Positions 26,757-35,942 are shown, counted from the stretch's first letter. The stretch is 64,000 bases of DNA from Candidatus Sulfotelmatobacter sp. (GCA_017883385.1 JADGNQ010000015.1:1-64000), one strand, 5' to 3'. Numbers and translations are program-made. Notes: a model not told the origin generated them from the sequence alone.

Positions 26757-29204
26757 ATGAAACGGAATTATCGCTTGTGCCTGGCGATGCTCATCCTTGT
26801 GCTAGGGGCGATGTCCTCAGTTTGGGCCGGAGACGTGATCCCGGCAGCTGCGTGGCGACGTCCGATCGGCCTGCCGCTCGACAAACCAGGAGTCACGCGG
26901 ATCCCTGGAAATATCGACGACGGGTTCTGGCAAGGCGCGCCAGTAGGCGGGTTTGGCTCTGGAACTTTCTCGCGCACCTACCGGGGAGATTTCGCCCGCT
27001 GGCATATGAAAGCGGGAGTCCACAAGTACGCGCCCGTGTACGCCAATCAGTTTGCGATGTTTCAGCAGTCCGATGGCGAGTCTCAAGGCACGGCTCAGGC
27101 CTTGATGACCGATCATCCACCAGTTGGGACTCTCGCAAGCTGGCAATGGAACTACCCCGTGGGCGCTGGGGAATATGCCGCGCTGTATCCGAAGGCGTGG
27201 TACGACTACAAATGGAACAAGTTTCCGGCACATGTCGTGCTTGAACAGTTTTCTCCGGTTCTGCCCAACAACTATCGCGAGTCGAGTTATCCGGTCGCGG
27301 TATATCGCTGGCACGCGGACAATCCCACCAGGCACGTGGTGACAGTCTCCCTCCTTCTTTCTTGGACGAACATGGCTGGTTGGTTTCGCACCTTCACCCG
27401 CGATTTCCAGGGCGCTCCTAACCAGGGGAACCACAATGAATTTGTAAGCGAGAAGGTGGATGCTGGAACCATGAAAGGGATCGTCTTCGATCGCAACCGG
27501 GCGAGTGCCGCTCCGCGTGAAGTAGATGGTCAATTCGCAATTGCTACCCTGGAATCGCCAGGCGTTGAGGTGAGCTACCAGACTACTTTTCCAGCCGACG
27601 GCGATGGCAAGGTCATTTGGACGCATTTCGCCAAAGATGGCCGACTGGCCAACAGCGATGTCTCCTGGGTGAGCGACGGCGAGAAGTTAGCCGGGGCGGT
27701 CGCCGTGCGCTTCACTCTACAGCCGGGAGAAAAGAAAGTGATTCCGATGGTCATCGCCTGGGACTTTCCGGTCGTGGAATTCGGAGAAGGGCGACAATGG
27801 AACCGCCGCTACACGGACTTTTATGGAGCCAGCGGCAGCAATGCCTGGGCAATCGCGCGCGACGGCTTGCGCAACGCCACGGCATGGAGCGACGCCATCG
27901 ATGCCTGGCAGGCTCGCTACGTGAACGATGAGGGCAAGCCTTTGTGGTATCGAGGCATGCTCTTCAACGAACTCTACACGCTGACCGATGGAGGATCGTT
28001 CTGGGGCCGCCCCGTCGGATCCGACAGCAAGGCTCCGCCTTCCTTTGCGTTACTGGAATGTTTTGACTACGCCTACTACGGAACATTGGATGTGCGTTTC
28101 TATGCCTCTATGCCGCTGCTCAAGTTCTGGCCGGAAATCGACAAGCAGGTGCTGCGCGAGTTCGCCGACACGGTTCCTCGGGAGTGGCCGGAAAAAGGAC
28201 AGTGGGTCTGGAAGTCGCAGCAGACGGACGAGCCCAGCTTGCACATGCGAAAGAAGAAAGGCGCTGTGCCCCATGATCTCGGCGTGCCCGAGGGAGATCC
28301 GTTTTTCGCAGTGAACGAACCGGGCTGGCAGGATACGAACGATTGGAAAGACTTGAATTCAAAATTCATATTGATGGTTTATCGCGACTACGTTCTGACG
28401 GGCAGCAAAGACACGGCCTTCCTGCGCGAGATGTGGCCTGCTGTGCAGCAGGCCCTGGCCTATCTGCGGCAATTCGATCACGGGGGCGGAATTCCTGAAA
28501 ATGGCGGCTATCCCGATCAGACATATGATTCCTGGGTTGTGCGAGGAGTGAGCGCCTATTGCGGCGGATTGTGGCTGGCGGCATTACGCGCCACCGAAGA
28601 AATGGCGCGGACACTTCAGGAGAACGAGGCGGCCACGGAGTATCACCGGCTGTTTCTGAAAGCGCAGAAGACCTACATTGACAAGCTGTGGAACGGCGAA
28701 TATTTTCGCTACGACACCGGTAGCGAATATCGCGACAGCGTCCAAGCGGATCAGTTGGCGGGGCAATGGTATGCCAACATGACAGGCCTTGGCGATTTGG
28801 TGCCGCACGAGATGCAACTCGCAGCATCCAGAAAAATATTTGCCTTCAACGTCATGAAATTTGGCAATGGTGAGATGGGGGCCGCGAACGGCATGGCCGC
28901 GGACGGCTCAATCATTCGCGATAACGAGCAAGCTCCGGAGGTTTGGGTGGGAACCAGTTTTGGCTTCGCCGCCCTCCTGCTGAGCGAGGGGATGCGAGAC
29001 GAAGGTTACCGCACGGCCAGGGGTTTGTACCATGTGATCTATGAGAGCAAAGGATATTGGTTCCGCACTCCGGAGGCCTGGGATGTGAATGGAAACTTCC
29101 GGGCCTCGATGTACATGCGTCCCGCCGCCGTGTGGGCAATGGAAATGATCCCGCAGCCTCGCGCTCAAAGCCAGGAGGCCGCGTCGCCTATTCCGCGCAA
29201 TTAG
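26757..29204 (+). CDS. GH116 glycosidase (glucosylceramidase/beta-glucosidase family), secreted
   Basis: An 815-residue exported enzyme (signal peptide MKRNYRLCLAMLILVLGAMS, cleavage near VWAG). The N-terminal beta-sandwich (about 30-380, with GGFGSGTFSRTYRGDFARWH) and C-terminal (alpha/alpha)6 barrel match GH116, the family of human GBA2 and TxGH116. Conserved active-site stretches are LLECFDYAYYGTLDVRFYAS (Glu434 the likely nucleophile) and DQTYDSWVVRGVSAYCGGLW (Asp587 or Asp591 the likely acid/base). A retaining beta-glucosidase or beta-xylosidase is expected; the natural substrate is unknown. GGAG lies before the ATG, 115 bp after the thioredoxin gene. It closes the ThuA cluster. Confidence 0.92.
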   Translation: MKRNYRLCLAMLILVLGAMSSVWAGDVIPAAAWRRPIGLPLDKPGVTRIPGNIDDGFWQGAPVGGFGSGTFSRTYRGDFARWHMKAGVHKYAPVYANQFAMFQQSDGESQGTAQALMTDHPPVGTLASWQWNYPVGAGEYAALYPKAWYDYKWNKFPAHVVLEQFSPVLPNNYRESSYPVAVYRWHADNPTRHVVTVSLLLSWTNMAGWFRTFTRDFQGAPNQGNHNEFVSEKVDAGTMKGIVFDRNRASAAPREVDGQFAIATLESPGVEVSYQTTFPADGDGKVIWTHFAKDGRLANSDVSWVSDGEKLAGAVAVRFTLQPGEKKVIPMVIAWDFPVVEFGEGRQWNRRYTDFYGASGSNAWAIARDGLRNATAWSDAIDAWQARYVNDEGKPLWYRGMLFNELYTLTDGGSFWGRPVGSDSKAPPSFALLECFDYAYYGTLDVRFYASMPLLKFWPEIDKQVLREFADTVPREWPEKGQWVWKSQQTDEPSLHMRKKKGAVPHDLGVPEGDPFFAVNEPGWQDTNDWKDLNSKFILMVYRDYVLTGSKDTAFLREMWPAVQQALAYLRQFDHGGGIPENGGYPDQTYDSWVVRGVSAYCGGLWLAALRATEEMARTLQENEAATEYHRLFLKAQKTYIDKLWNGEYFRYDTGSEYRDSVQADQLAGQWYANMTGLGDLVPHEMQLAASRKIFAFNVMKFGNGEMGAANGMAADGSIIRDNEQAPEVWVGTSFGFAALLLSEGMRDEGYRTARGLYHVIYESKGYWFRTPEAWDVNGNFRASMYMRPAAVWAMEMIPQPRAQSQEAASPIPRN

Positions 29205-29396
29205 CATAAACAGATCAATCCACGCAGCTTAATATGGGGCGCTGGAATTGGGCTTACCCCATAGCGACCGGCCTGTGCCGACGGCGAGGCTAGCCGCGGG
29301 ATGCAGGCGGCCTGTTCCTGGCTCACGTTTGCCCCTTCATGCTCCCATCATCTCTTGCCTCCAGCGTGCCAGAAAAATTTGATGCCGAGGCCAATC

Positions 29397-29906
29397 TCAG
29401 GGAATGTAAGTTGAGAACGTATAGTCCTGGTCTTTTTGCGGCGTGTGGCAGGTGAAGCAAGCCTGGACGGCATGGGCGGCGTCGGGGACGAGTGGCTTCG
29501 AGACGTCGCCCCCAGCCCACACTTGGAATCCCCATCCGCCGGTCGCCGAGTACTTCTTCGCATCTTTCACCATCACCGTCACCGCTTTCTTGTTGCCCTC
29601 GACGTAAGACCCATCCTTCACCGAGAATTCGTGAACATCGTCCGCGAAGACCGTTCCGTCGGGATACGGAAGCGGGCCGCCCTTTTTCAGCGTCGGCAGT
29701 CCCTTCGCATTGACGTAGATCATGTGCATGCCACCGATTTGCCCGAAAATCGGGCTGTCCTTGGTTACGATCATGGAATTCACCGCAAACCAATCCCGGA
29801 ATCCATTTGGGAATGGAACATCATCGGCAACGGGTTTCGCCGACATGGCGCCGAACGATATCAAGATTCCTGCCAGGCCCAAAATACCCACGAGTTTGCG
29901 TTGCAT
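29397..29906 (-). CDS. Cytochrome P460 family protein
   Basis: A 169-residue exported heme protein. GGAGGT stands 7 nt before the ATG. After a signal peptide (about 1-23) comes a cytochrome P460 beta-fold with FPNGFRDW near its start and the single heme-attachment site CFTCH (Cys150, Cys153, His154) followed by the family's typical TPQKDQDYTFS. P460 proteins are periplasmic c-type cytochromes. In nitrifiers some oxidise hydroxylamine, and in other bacteria the role is unclear. The catalytic heme-lysine crosslink cannot be judged here. It is monocistronic, between the GH116 gene and the alpha/beta hydrolase. Confidence 0.88.
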   Translation of the reverse strand: MQRKLVGILGLAGILISFGAMSAKPVADDVPFPNGFRDWFAVNSMIVTKDSPIFGQIGGMHMIYVNAKGLPTLKKGGPLPYPDGTVFADDVHEFSVKDGSYVEGNKKAVTVMVKDAKKYSATGGWGFQVWAGGDVSKPLVPDAAHAVQACFTCHTPQKDQDYTFSTYIP

Positions 29907-29964
29907 CGGTCTACCTCCGGAGCGAGATTGTGACGGGTCAACTTACACCTGGTCTGCTTCTTGC

Positions 29965-30008
29965 AAAAAAAACTGCCGGCACATAAGCCTGGACGCAAAT
30001 GTGCCGGC
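29965..30008 (-). terminator. Rho-independent terminator after the alpha/beta hydrolase
   Basis: On the minus strand the stem GCCGGCACAT pairs perfectly with ATGTGCCGGC across a 14-nt loop (forward arms 29975-29984 and 29999-30008). It is followed one base after CAG by eight T residues (29972-29965). It lies 11 bp after the hydrolase stop codon. A textbook intrinsic terminator. Confidence 0.9.
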
Positions 30009-30019
30009 TTGGGTCTGAA

Positions 30020-30862
30020 TCATGCCGCTGCTTCTACTCGGTTCTGCTCGATGAACGCTAGCAGATCGGCATTGATCTGGTCCGCGTTGGTGGTGGGCAT
30101 TCCGTGCGGGAAACCCGGATACACCTTAAGCGTCGCACCTTTGACAAGCTTCGAGGACTGCAGGGCCGCCGCGCCGATAGGCACGATCTGGTCATCGTCG
30201 CCATGAAGAATGAGAGTGGGCACGTCGAACTTCTTCAAATCTTCGGTGAAGTCCGTCTCAGAGAAGGCCTTGATGCAGTCGTAGCCAGCCTTCATCCCGC
30301 CCATCATCCCTTGAAGCCACCACTTCTCCCGGATGCCTTCCGAGATCTTGGCGCCCGGCCGGTTGTAGCCGTAGAACGGGAGGGTAATATCCTTGTAAAA
30401 CTGCGGCCGATTTTTCGTATATTGGGCTCGCAGGTCGTCGAACACCTCGATCGGTGCGCCCGCAGGATTCTTGTCCGTCTTCACCATGAGCGGCGGTACC
30501 GCGCTGATCAGCACAGCCATAGCAACACGGCTCGAGCCATGCCGCCCAATGTAACGAGCAACTTCTCCGCCGCCGGTGGAGTGGCCAACGTGAATCGCGT
30601 CCTTCAGGTCGAGCTTTTCCGTCAGGGCCGCGAGATCATCGGCATAAGTGTCCATATCGTTGCCGTCCCAGGTCTGGGTGGAACGTCCGTGTCCTCGCCG
30701 GTCGGCGGCGATGACTCGGTAGCCACGCTGACCGAAGTACAACATCTGCCCGTCCCAGTCGTCCGCGGTGAGCGGCCAGCCGTGACTGAACACTATGGGC
30801 TGGCCCTTTCCCCAGTCCTTGTAGTAAATCTGCGTTCCGTCTTTCGTCGTGATTGTAGGCAT
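30020..30862 (-). CDS. Alpha/beta hydrolase, non-heme chloroperoxidase-like
   Basis: A 280-residue cytoplasmic hydrolase. The ATG at 30862 has AGGAGA upstream and the product starts directly with the typical [20 protein letters not shown]. The oxyanion region [10 protein letters not shown], nucleophile elbow VGHSTGGGE (Ser95), acid region [12 protein letters not shown] and C-terminal His in YPGFPHGMP complete the triad. Such proteins are annotated as cofactor-free haloperoxidases, but esterase or lactonase activity is more likely in vivo. It is 28 bp downstream of the FMN-binding protein gene on the same strand and followed by a strong terminator, so the two form an operon. Confidence 0.9.
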   Translation of the reverse strand: MPTITTKDGTQIYYKDWGKGQPIVFSHGWPLTADDWDGQMLYFGQRGYRVIAADRRGHGRSTQTWDGNDMDTYADDLAALTEKLDLKDAIHVGHSTGGGEVARYIGRHGSSRVAMAVLISAVPPLMVKTDKNPAGAPIEVFDDLRAQYTKNRPQFYKDITLPFYGYNRPGAKISEGIREKWWLQGMMGGMKAGYDCIKAFSETDFTEDLKKFDVPTLILHGDDDQIVPIGAAALQSSKLVKGATLKVYPGFPHGMPTTNADQINADLLAFIEQNRVEAAA

Positions 30863-30890
30863 GACATCTTCTCCTTCGGTGTGATTTGAG

Positions 30891-31535
30891 TTAAGGATTT
30901 CCCTTCTTCTTGCCCAGTTGCGAGATCTGTTTCCGGAGTTTCTCATTCTCTTGCTCCAACTCGCGCATTCTATTTTCGGCGGGAGCGACTGCCTCTCGAA
31001 TTTCTTCCTCCGTGTAGCGAGGAACGATGTGTTGCTGGCAATTCCAATCGAAGGCTTCGATTCTTATCACGTATACTCTCTCGGTAAATGCCTTGTACCC
31101 TGGGTCCCGAACCTTCTCGACCCACTCTCGAGCTTGTTCTCCTTCGAAAATCTCAACCCGGCCCAGAATTTTGAGACGCAGCTGTCTTGGATAATCGACC
31201 AGGATGAGCGCTACCCGATTGTCGGTCATCAGGTTGCCGGTACTGACGTATTGCTTGTTCCCGCGAAAGTCGGCGAAAGCGACGGTTCTTGCGTCGATCA
31301 CCTTCAGAAAACCTTTCGGGCCGCCCCGGTGCTGAACGTAAGGCCAACCGGTCGAGCCCAGGGTCGCCATATAGAAGGTGTCGCGTTCGCCGATGAACTC
31401 CGACTCCTGCGGGCCAAGCCGGGCCGGCGACGACTCGGATCCCTCAAGCCTCGCGTATTGCCGACGGCTGCCGTACCGCTCTTGCAAGGCCTTCACGGCC
31501 GGCGTGAACACCAACGATCCAAAGTTCTGGGACAT
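30891..31535 (-). CDS. Pyridoxamine 5'-phosphate oxidase-like FMN-binding protein
   Basis: A 214-residue protein with a split-barrel flavin-binding core (about 40-175: [75 protein letters not shown]). This pattern is typical of the PPOX superfamily that uses FMN or F420. The last 30-35 residues ([20 protein letters not shown]) form a coiled coil, which should promote oligomerisation. The start has a GAGAG element. It is cotranscribed with the downstream hydrolase. Substrate unknown; oxidative stress or xenobiotic reduction are common suggestions for the group. Confidence 0.85.
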   Translation of the reverse strand: MSQNFGSLVFTPAVKALQERYGSRRQYARLEGSESSPARLGPQESEFIGERDTFYMATLGSTGWPYVQHRGGPKGFLKVIDARTVAFADFRGNKQYVSTGNLMTDNRVALILVDYPRQLRLKILGRVEIFEGEQAREWVEKVRDPGYKAFTERVYVIRIEAFDWNCQQHIVPRYTEEEIREAVAPAENRMRELEQENEKLRKQISQLGKKKGNP

Positions 31536-31591
31536 AGGCTCTCACTTTGGCTTCGAGCCGGCCCAGCGCCGGCCCGAAGCTCGTCCGACGT

Positions 31592-31710
31592 CTATGCCGC
31601 TTTGGATTGCCGCTTGAGGAAGAAAGATTCGATATGACTTGCTACTTCTTCCCCGTGTGTCTCTAGCGCAAAATGGCCCGTCCGTATCCAGAGCATAAAG
31701 CAGGTCATTT
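31592..31710 (-). pseudogene. C-terminal remnant of a second alpha/beta hydrolase
   Basis: The frame ending at 31592 reads LWIRTGHFALETHGEEVASH, then IESFFLKRQSKAA and a stop. TGHFALETH...I..FF is the characteristic C-terminus of alpha/beta hydrolases, carrying the catalytic His. Nothing upstream belongs to such an enzyme: the frame runs into the divergent phosphatase gene. It is best read as the last 30-40 codons of a deleted hydrolase gene that once preceded the FMN-binding protein. Confidence 0.5.
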
Positions 31711-31741
31711 CGGCGCCTCCGGCTCTGACCATGCGTGAAAG

Positions 31742-32848
31742 ATGATATCTTACGGAATTCCTCCTATGGCGGCACTCCAGCGCGACCCCGATATTGACGA
31801 GTATCTCCGCAAGAGACTGATGCCGGTGGAAGGCGCGATACCCCACCTGGCCGGGGTAGACATGTTCGGCAACTCCATCCCGGTGGGAAATGTGGGAGGC
31901 GATCTTTTTGAGTACATCAATTTTCAGCAGCGGTACAACATCGACGCACGCATCGCAGGAGCTCTCAGGCTGTCCAGGGATTACCTGGACCCCCTTCCCC
32001 ACGGTCACACCCTGCGAAATTCGGTTGATGATCATGTGCAGTGGCTGGAGTCCAGACCCGGCTTTGACCCAGCGAAAGCTGCAGAGTACAGAGAAGCAAA
32101 GAGCTCAGAGCAACTGAGAATCGCCGAAGATCTGCACCAGCTCTACACCACAGCCGGGGTGCTGTTGGTGGATTCGCAAGGTCACGGGATTATTTCCGCA
32201 AAGATTGCATCCACCGTGCACGATACCTTTCATGCGTTCATACTTTCGGAACTCGATCAGAACGGGAAAATTACGCCAGCGCTGTTTGAGAAGATCAATC
32301 TCAGGCTGGCGCAGTCCGTGACCGCGCGGAATGCCCTGGGGCGGGATTCGAATGACAGTTCTCGCGAAATCGCGACCATGATATACGGTGAGCTGCGGCC
32401 CAACGGGAACTTCCGTTTTGTGAACTTCGGTCATCCGCCTCCCCTGATATTTTCGGCAGAATACAGAAAATTCATGGAGATCGATAAAGACCACATGGTG
32501 CGTTTTCCTCCCCTGGGGCTCGAGATTCCAGAGGACCACCCTGACCGGAACAAGTATTTTTCAATGAAGCTCAGGAAAAGGCTGGTGAATGCTTCGGACG
32601 TGGCGGAAATTACTCTGATGAGCCCAGGAGACATTCTTTTCCTATATACAGATGGGGTCTACGACGGCAGCGATGAACAAGACCGCCGACAGATTGAGCG
32701 AGTGATCGGTGAGCACAAAGACGAGCCGGCAAAAGGAATCTGTAACGCAATCCTCGCGTACGCGTTGCAACAAGATGAGCACCTGCGGCAGATTGGGGAA
32801 CAGGATCGGATCGACGACAAGACCGCGTTTATCATCAAGCACGGCTGA
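31742..32848 (+). CDS. SpoIIE/RsbU-type PP2C-like serine phosphatase
   Basis: A 368-residue cytoplasmic protein with a PP2C-like phosphatase domain: GGDLFEYINF for the first metal site, VLLVDSQGHGIISAKIASTV for the second, FRFVNFGHPPPLIF, then GDILFLYTDGVYDGSDEQ and DDKTAFIIKHG near the C-terminus. Such phosphatases act on anti-sigma antagonists or other Ser-phosphorylated regulators. No sensor domain is present, only an insertion of about 100 residues between the first and second metal motifs (RYNIDARIAGAL to LHQLYTTA). Start choice is uncertain: an ATG at 31766 is also possible. No partner anti-sigma genes are adjacent. Confidence 0.85.
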   Translation: MISYGIPPMAALQRDPDIDEYLRKRLMPVEGAIPHLAGVDMFGNSIPVGNVGGDLFEYINFQQRYNIDARIAGALRLSRDYLDPLPHGHTLRNSVDDHVQWLESRPGFDPAKAAEYREAKSSEQLRIAEDLHQLYTTAGVLLVDSQGHGIISAKIASTVHDTFHAFILSELDQNGKITPALFEKINLRLAQSVTARNALGRDSNDSSREIATMIYGELRPNGNFRFVNFGHPPPLIFSAEYRKFMEIDKDHMVRFPPLGLEIPEDHPDRNKYFSMKLRKRLVNASDVAEITLMSPGDILFLYTDGVYDGSDEQDRRQIERVIGEHKDEPAKGICNAILAYALQQDEHLRQIGEQDRIDDKTAFIIKHG

Positions 32849-32934
32849 GGTTTCTCCGGCCAACCAAATCGTAGGGTCCCGATTCACCGTGGCTGCTCTT
32901 GGGGACAGGGATTTCCCGGTGGTAGACTGCGCAT

Positions 32935-33411
32935 ATGCCAAATAAGAAACCTAAGAAGAAGCCCGCCAAACTGAAGAGAACTGCTGCCAAGAAGGGGAAA
33001 CTGGCAGTCAACAAGACGCTCCGGAAAAACCTGGCCAAAAAGAAGGCAGCCCCGAAGAAGAAAAGGGCGGCAGTGAAAGCCAAAGCACCCGTCAAGAAGA
33101 AACCCAGTGCGAAGACCGTCGCTGTGAGTCGAAAACGGGCTCGGGCGGCAGGTCGGAGCGTTGATTCGGAAGCATTCACACTCCAAGGACGACGCCCAGT
33201 GGCGGCGGGGCAATCCGGCGATTTGCAGGGACTATCGAACGTCGAAGGTGCGGATTCGGAGAGCGTAGACGAGTTGATCGAAGAAGGAAACGCGTTCGAA
33301 GCCGACGTTGTAACCGGCGTGGAAAGCGCTCAGAACGATGACGAGAAGGAAGTGCACACGCACGAAGTACCAGAAGACGATGTTCCAGGGGAATATCTGG
33401 ACAAAGACTGA
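32935..33411 (+). CDS. Histone H1-like basic tail joined to an acidic domain
   Basis: A 158-residue protein of two opposite halves. Residues 1-75 are almost only Lys, Ala, Pro and Arg (KKPKKKPAKLKRTAAKKGK), like the C-terminal tails of bacterial H1-like proteins such as Hc1 or AlgP. Residues 85-158 are acidic and ordered (GLSNVEGADSESVDELIEEG, NAFEADVVTGVES, HTHEVPEDDVPGEYLDKD). I recognise this acidic part as a small conserved unit of unknown function in related genomes; that is memory, not a search. The basic half should bind DNA or RNA nonspecifically. It stands alone, 86 bp after the phosphatase gene. Confidence 0.8.
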   Translation: MPNKKPKKKPAKLKRTAAKKGKLAVNKTLRKNLAKKKAAPKKKRAAVKAKAPVKKKPSAKTVAVSRKRARAAGRSVDSEAFTLQGRRPVAAGQSGDLQGLSNVEGADSESVDELIEEGNAFEADVVTGVESAQNDDEKEVHTHEVPEDDVPGEYLDKD

Positions 33412-33630
33412 CGGAACGGTCCGGTTGAACTGACATCCGTCGAAATCGGTAGGCCGCTCGCCCCGAGCCAAAGCGACCGCGTTGCCAGCGACCTGGAATC
33501 GGTACAGTAACAAGTTACTGGTCATCCTACTGTTTCATGGTTGGCCTTCTGCGCTGTGCGCAGTGCACCTCCGTGACCTGCCTGGGAGAGTGGGCGTCGA
33601 CGTATTCTCGGTTATCAAGTGAGAACCCCT

Positions 33631-34059
33631 ATGGCCCTCCCCCAGCGGCAAGAACGGCGAGAATTTCGTTATCCGTTGCACCTTCCGGTGGTAGTCAAAA
33701 TGGCGCGCAAGGAAATGCACGCCCGGTCCGAGAATATAAGTCTCGGTGGCATTCTTCTGTCGAGCGCCTTTCTGATCCCCGAGGGCACTACGGTGGAGGT
33801 AGCGGTTGGAGTGGACCACACGCCCGACCACGGCATTCTCTTGAATGCTCGCGGCACGGTTCTGCGCGTGCACCCGATGGCCACCGGAGACTTCGCCTTA
33901 GCCATCAGACTGGACCGTTCCTTCGAACTGCCACTTCCGCATCGAGAATTGCGGCACAGTGCCACAGCGCGTGCTCCCCGGGTCCACGATCTAGAGAGGA
34001 ATGAACCGATCGTCTATGGTGGTGCGTGCAGCGCCGTGGCCTGGCATACTGAGACATAG
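33631..34059 (+). CDS. PilZ-domain protein
   Basis: A 142-residue protein whose first about 100 residues form a PilZ domain. The c-di-GMP motif RxxxR is visible as RREFR near the N-terminus and the NxSxxG motif as NISLGG. Both key elements are present, so c-di-GMP binding is likely. The tail (after RLDRSFELPLPHREL) is polar and unstructured. A GTG at 33619 is an alternative start. Single-domain PilZ proteins often regulate motility or exopolysaccharide output, and no such genes are nearby. Confidence 0.85.
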   Translation: MALPQRQERREFRYPLHLPVVVKMARKEMHARSENISLGGILLSSAFLIPEGTTVEVAVGVDHTPDHGILLNARGTVLRVHPMATGDFALAIRLDRSFELPLPHRELRHSATARAPRVHDLERNEPIVYGGACSAVAWHTET

Positions 34060-34174
34060 CCGAGTCGAGACTCGCCAAGACGCTGCGCCGGTTCTTATCA
34101 CTCTCATCCAGCTAAGACGGCTCGGATATAATCGGTGAATTCTGCCGTCTACGCGAACCCGGCTTGGCCTGTGG

Positions 34175-35908
34175 ATGGGTTTACTCCTGGCGACGATGGC
34201 GCCCGCCCAAACTGCACCTGCTAAGCCTCAAGCCGCGCAGTCCCAAGTTCCGCAGACGCAGCTCTCCCCACTCCACGTCCCGCAGTTTGAAGACATCGCC
34301 GAGAAAGCGGGTTTAACCGTTTCCCACATCGCTTCACCAGAGAAGAAGTACGTTGTCGAATCAATGAGCGGCGGAGTCGGCCTGATTGACTGCGATAACG
34401 ACGGCAAGCTCGACATCATCACGGTCAACGGGTCGACCGTCGAGCGCTACAAGCAGGGTGGAGATTTGTTGGTTACGCTCTACCACCAGGATGCGGACCT
34501 GAAGTTTACCGACATCACCAAAGCAGCCGGGCTTACGCGCAAGGGGTGGGGCATGGGCGTCGCCGTCGCGGACTACGACAATGACGGACTGCAGGACATA
34601 TACGTCACCGGATTCGGCGGCAATGCGCTCTATCACAATCTCGGCAATTGCAAGTTCGAAGACGTGACCGAGAAGGCCGGAGTCGCCGGCGGGGGCTTCA
34701 GCACAGGCGCGGCCTGGGCCGACTACGATCACGATGGCCGTGTCGATCTCTTCGTCTCGCGCTACGTGCACGTCGAGATCGACAAACTGCCCGAGTTCGG
34801 CAACGATCCGCGCTTCTGCCGCTTCAAAGGAATCTTGGTGCAGTGCGGTCCGTGGGGCATGCCGGGCGAATCTGACTTGCTGTTTCACAACAAGGGCGAC
34901 GGCACGTTCGAGGAAGTTTCCAAGAAGGCCGGGGTCGACGACCCGCATCACTATTACGGTTTGGGCGCGACCTGGGGCGACTACGACAACGACGGATGGC
35001 CGGATCTCTACGTAGCCAATGATGCCGGGCCGAATTTTCTCTACCACAACAAGCACGACGGCACGTTTGAGGACGTCGGGCTGCTCTCTGGCGTGTCCCT
35101 GAGCGGCGATGGCATGCAGCAAGGTTCGATGGGCGTGGCTTGGGGAGACTATTTGCACGAAGGACGGTTGTCGGTGCTGGTCACCAATTTTACGGAGCAA
35201 GGTTCCACGCTCTATCACAACCTGGGGGGCGACAGCTTCGCCGATGTGAGCGTGCGCTCCAGGATAAACAGGCCCACGTATCCGCTCGTGAGTTGGGGCA
35301 CTTCCTTCTTTGATATGGACAACGACGGATGGCAGGATGTCTTCATCGACAGCGGCCACGTCTACCCGCAGGTCGACACCATCCCCGGAGGCGCAGCATA
35401 CCGGGAGCCTCTGGTGCTGTTTCGCAACCATCGCGACGGGACTTTTGAAGATGTTTCCTCGGCTCTGGCGGCGCTGCCCCTGAAATCGAGGCGGGGCGCG
35501 GCTTTCGGCGACATCAACAATGACGGCAACGTTGATATTGTGGTTCTGAACGTGGGCGAGCCGCCTTCACTCCTGCTGAACCACAATGACAGCCCGAATC
35601 ATCGCGTGCTATTCAAGCTGATTGGATCGAAGAGCAACAAGGCGGCGATCGGCGCGCGGGTCACCGTCAAAGCCGGTCCGCTCGTGCAGTTCGACGAAGT
35701 GCGCGGCGGGGCAGGCTACATTTCACAGAACGATCTGCGGCTGCATTTCGGTTTGGGGTCGAACGACAAGATGAGTGAGGTGAGCATCCGCTGGCCGAAC
35801 GGCGAAACCGAAACCTTGCGAGATGTAGCGGCGGATTTCATTTACACGATAACCGAAGGCGCAGGAATCCAGCAGAAAGTGGCGCTGCCCGCTTTGCCGC
35901 AACCTTGA
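34175..35908 (+). CDS. Secreted CRTAC1-family protein (VCBS/FG-GAP plus ASPIC/UnbV)
   Basis: A 577-residue protein with VCBS repeats (DCDNDGKLD, DYDNDGLQD, DYDHDGRVD, DYDNDGWPD, DMDNDGWQD, DINNDGNVD) and an ASPIC/UnbV domain at the end (from NHRVLFKLIGSKSNKAAIGA to IRWPNGETETLRD). The assigned ATG leaves a short signal peptide (MGLLLATMAPAQ). The same frame is open for nine more codons (ILPSTRTRLGLW), which would give a normal basic start, but no ATG, GTG or TTG is available there. So the true start may be a rare codon (ATT or CTG) or the short signal may suffice. It is monocistronic, followed by a palindromic repeat. Confidence 0.9.
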   Translation: MGLLLATMAPAQTAPAKPQAAQSQVPQTQLSPLHVPQFEDIAEKAGLTVSHIASPEKKYVVESMSGGVGLIDCDNDGKLDIITVNGSTVERYKQGGDLLVTLYHQDADLKFTDITKAAGLTRKGWGMGVAVADYDNDGLQDIYVTGFGGNALYHNLGNCKFEDVTEKAGVAGGGFSTGAAWADYDHDGRVDLFVSRYVHVEIDKLPEFGNDPRFCRFKGILVQCGPWGMPGESDLLFHNKGDGTFEEVSKKAGVDDPHHYYGLGATWGDYDNDGWPDLYVANDAGPNFLYHNKHDGTFEDVGLLSGVSLSGDGMQQGSMGVAWGDYLHEGRLSVLVTNFTEQGSTLYHNLGGDSFADVSVRSRINRPTYPLVSWGTSFFDMDNDGWQDVFIDSGHVYPQVDTIPGGAAYREPLVLFRNHRDGTFEDVSSALAALPLKSRRGAAFGDINNDGNVDIVVLNVGEPPSLLLNHNDSPNHRVLFKLIGSKSNKAAIGARVTVKAGPLVQFDEVRGGAGYISQNDLRLHFGLGSNDKMSEVSIRWPNGETETLRDVAADFIYTITEGAGIQQKVALPALPQP

Positions 35909-35942
35909 GATTAACTTCAGCTCACGGACTGTCATCACGCAC

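Noticed and set aside
31592-32035. A 147-codon minus-strand frame as a full gene
   Set aside because: Only its last 30-40 codons look like protein (hydrolase C-terminus). The rest is antisense to the SpoIIE-type phosphatase gene. Kept only as a remnant.
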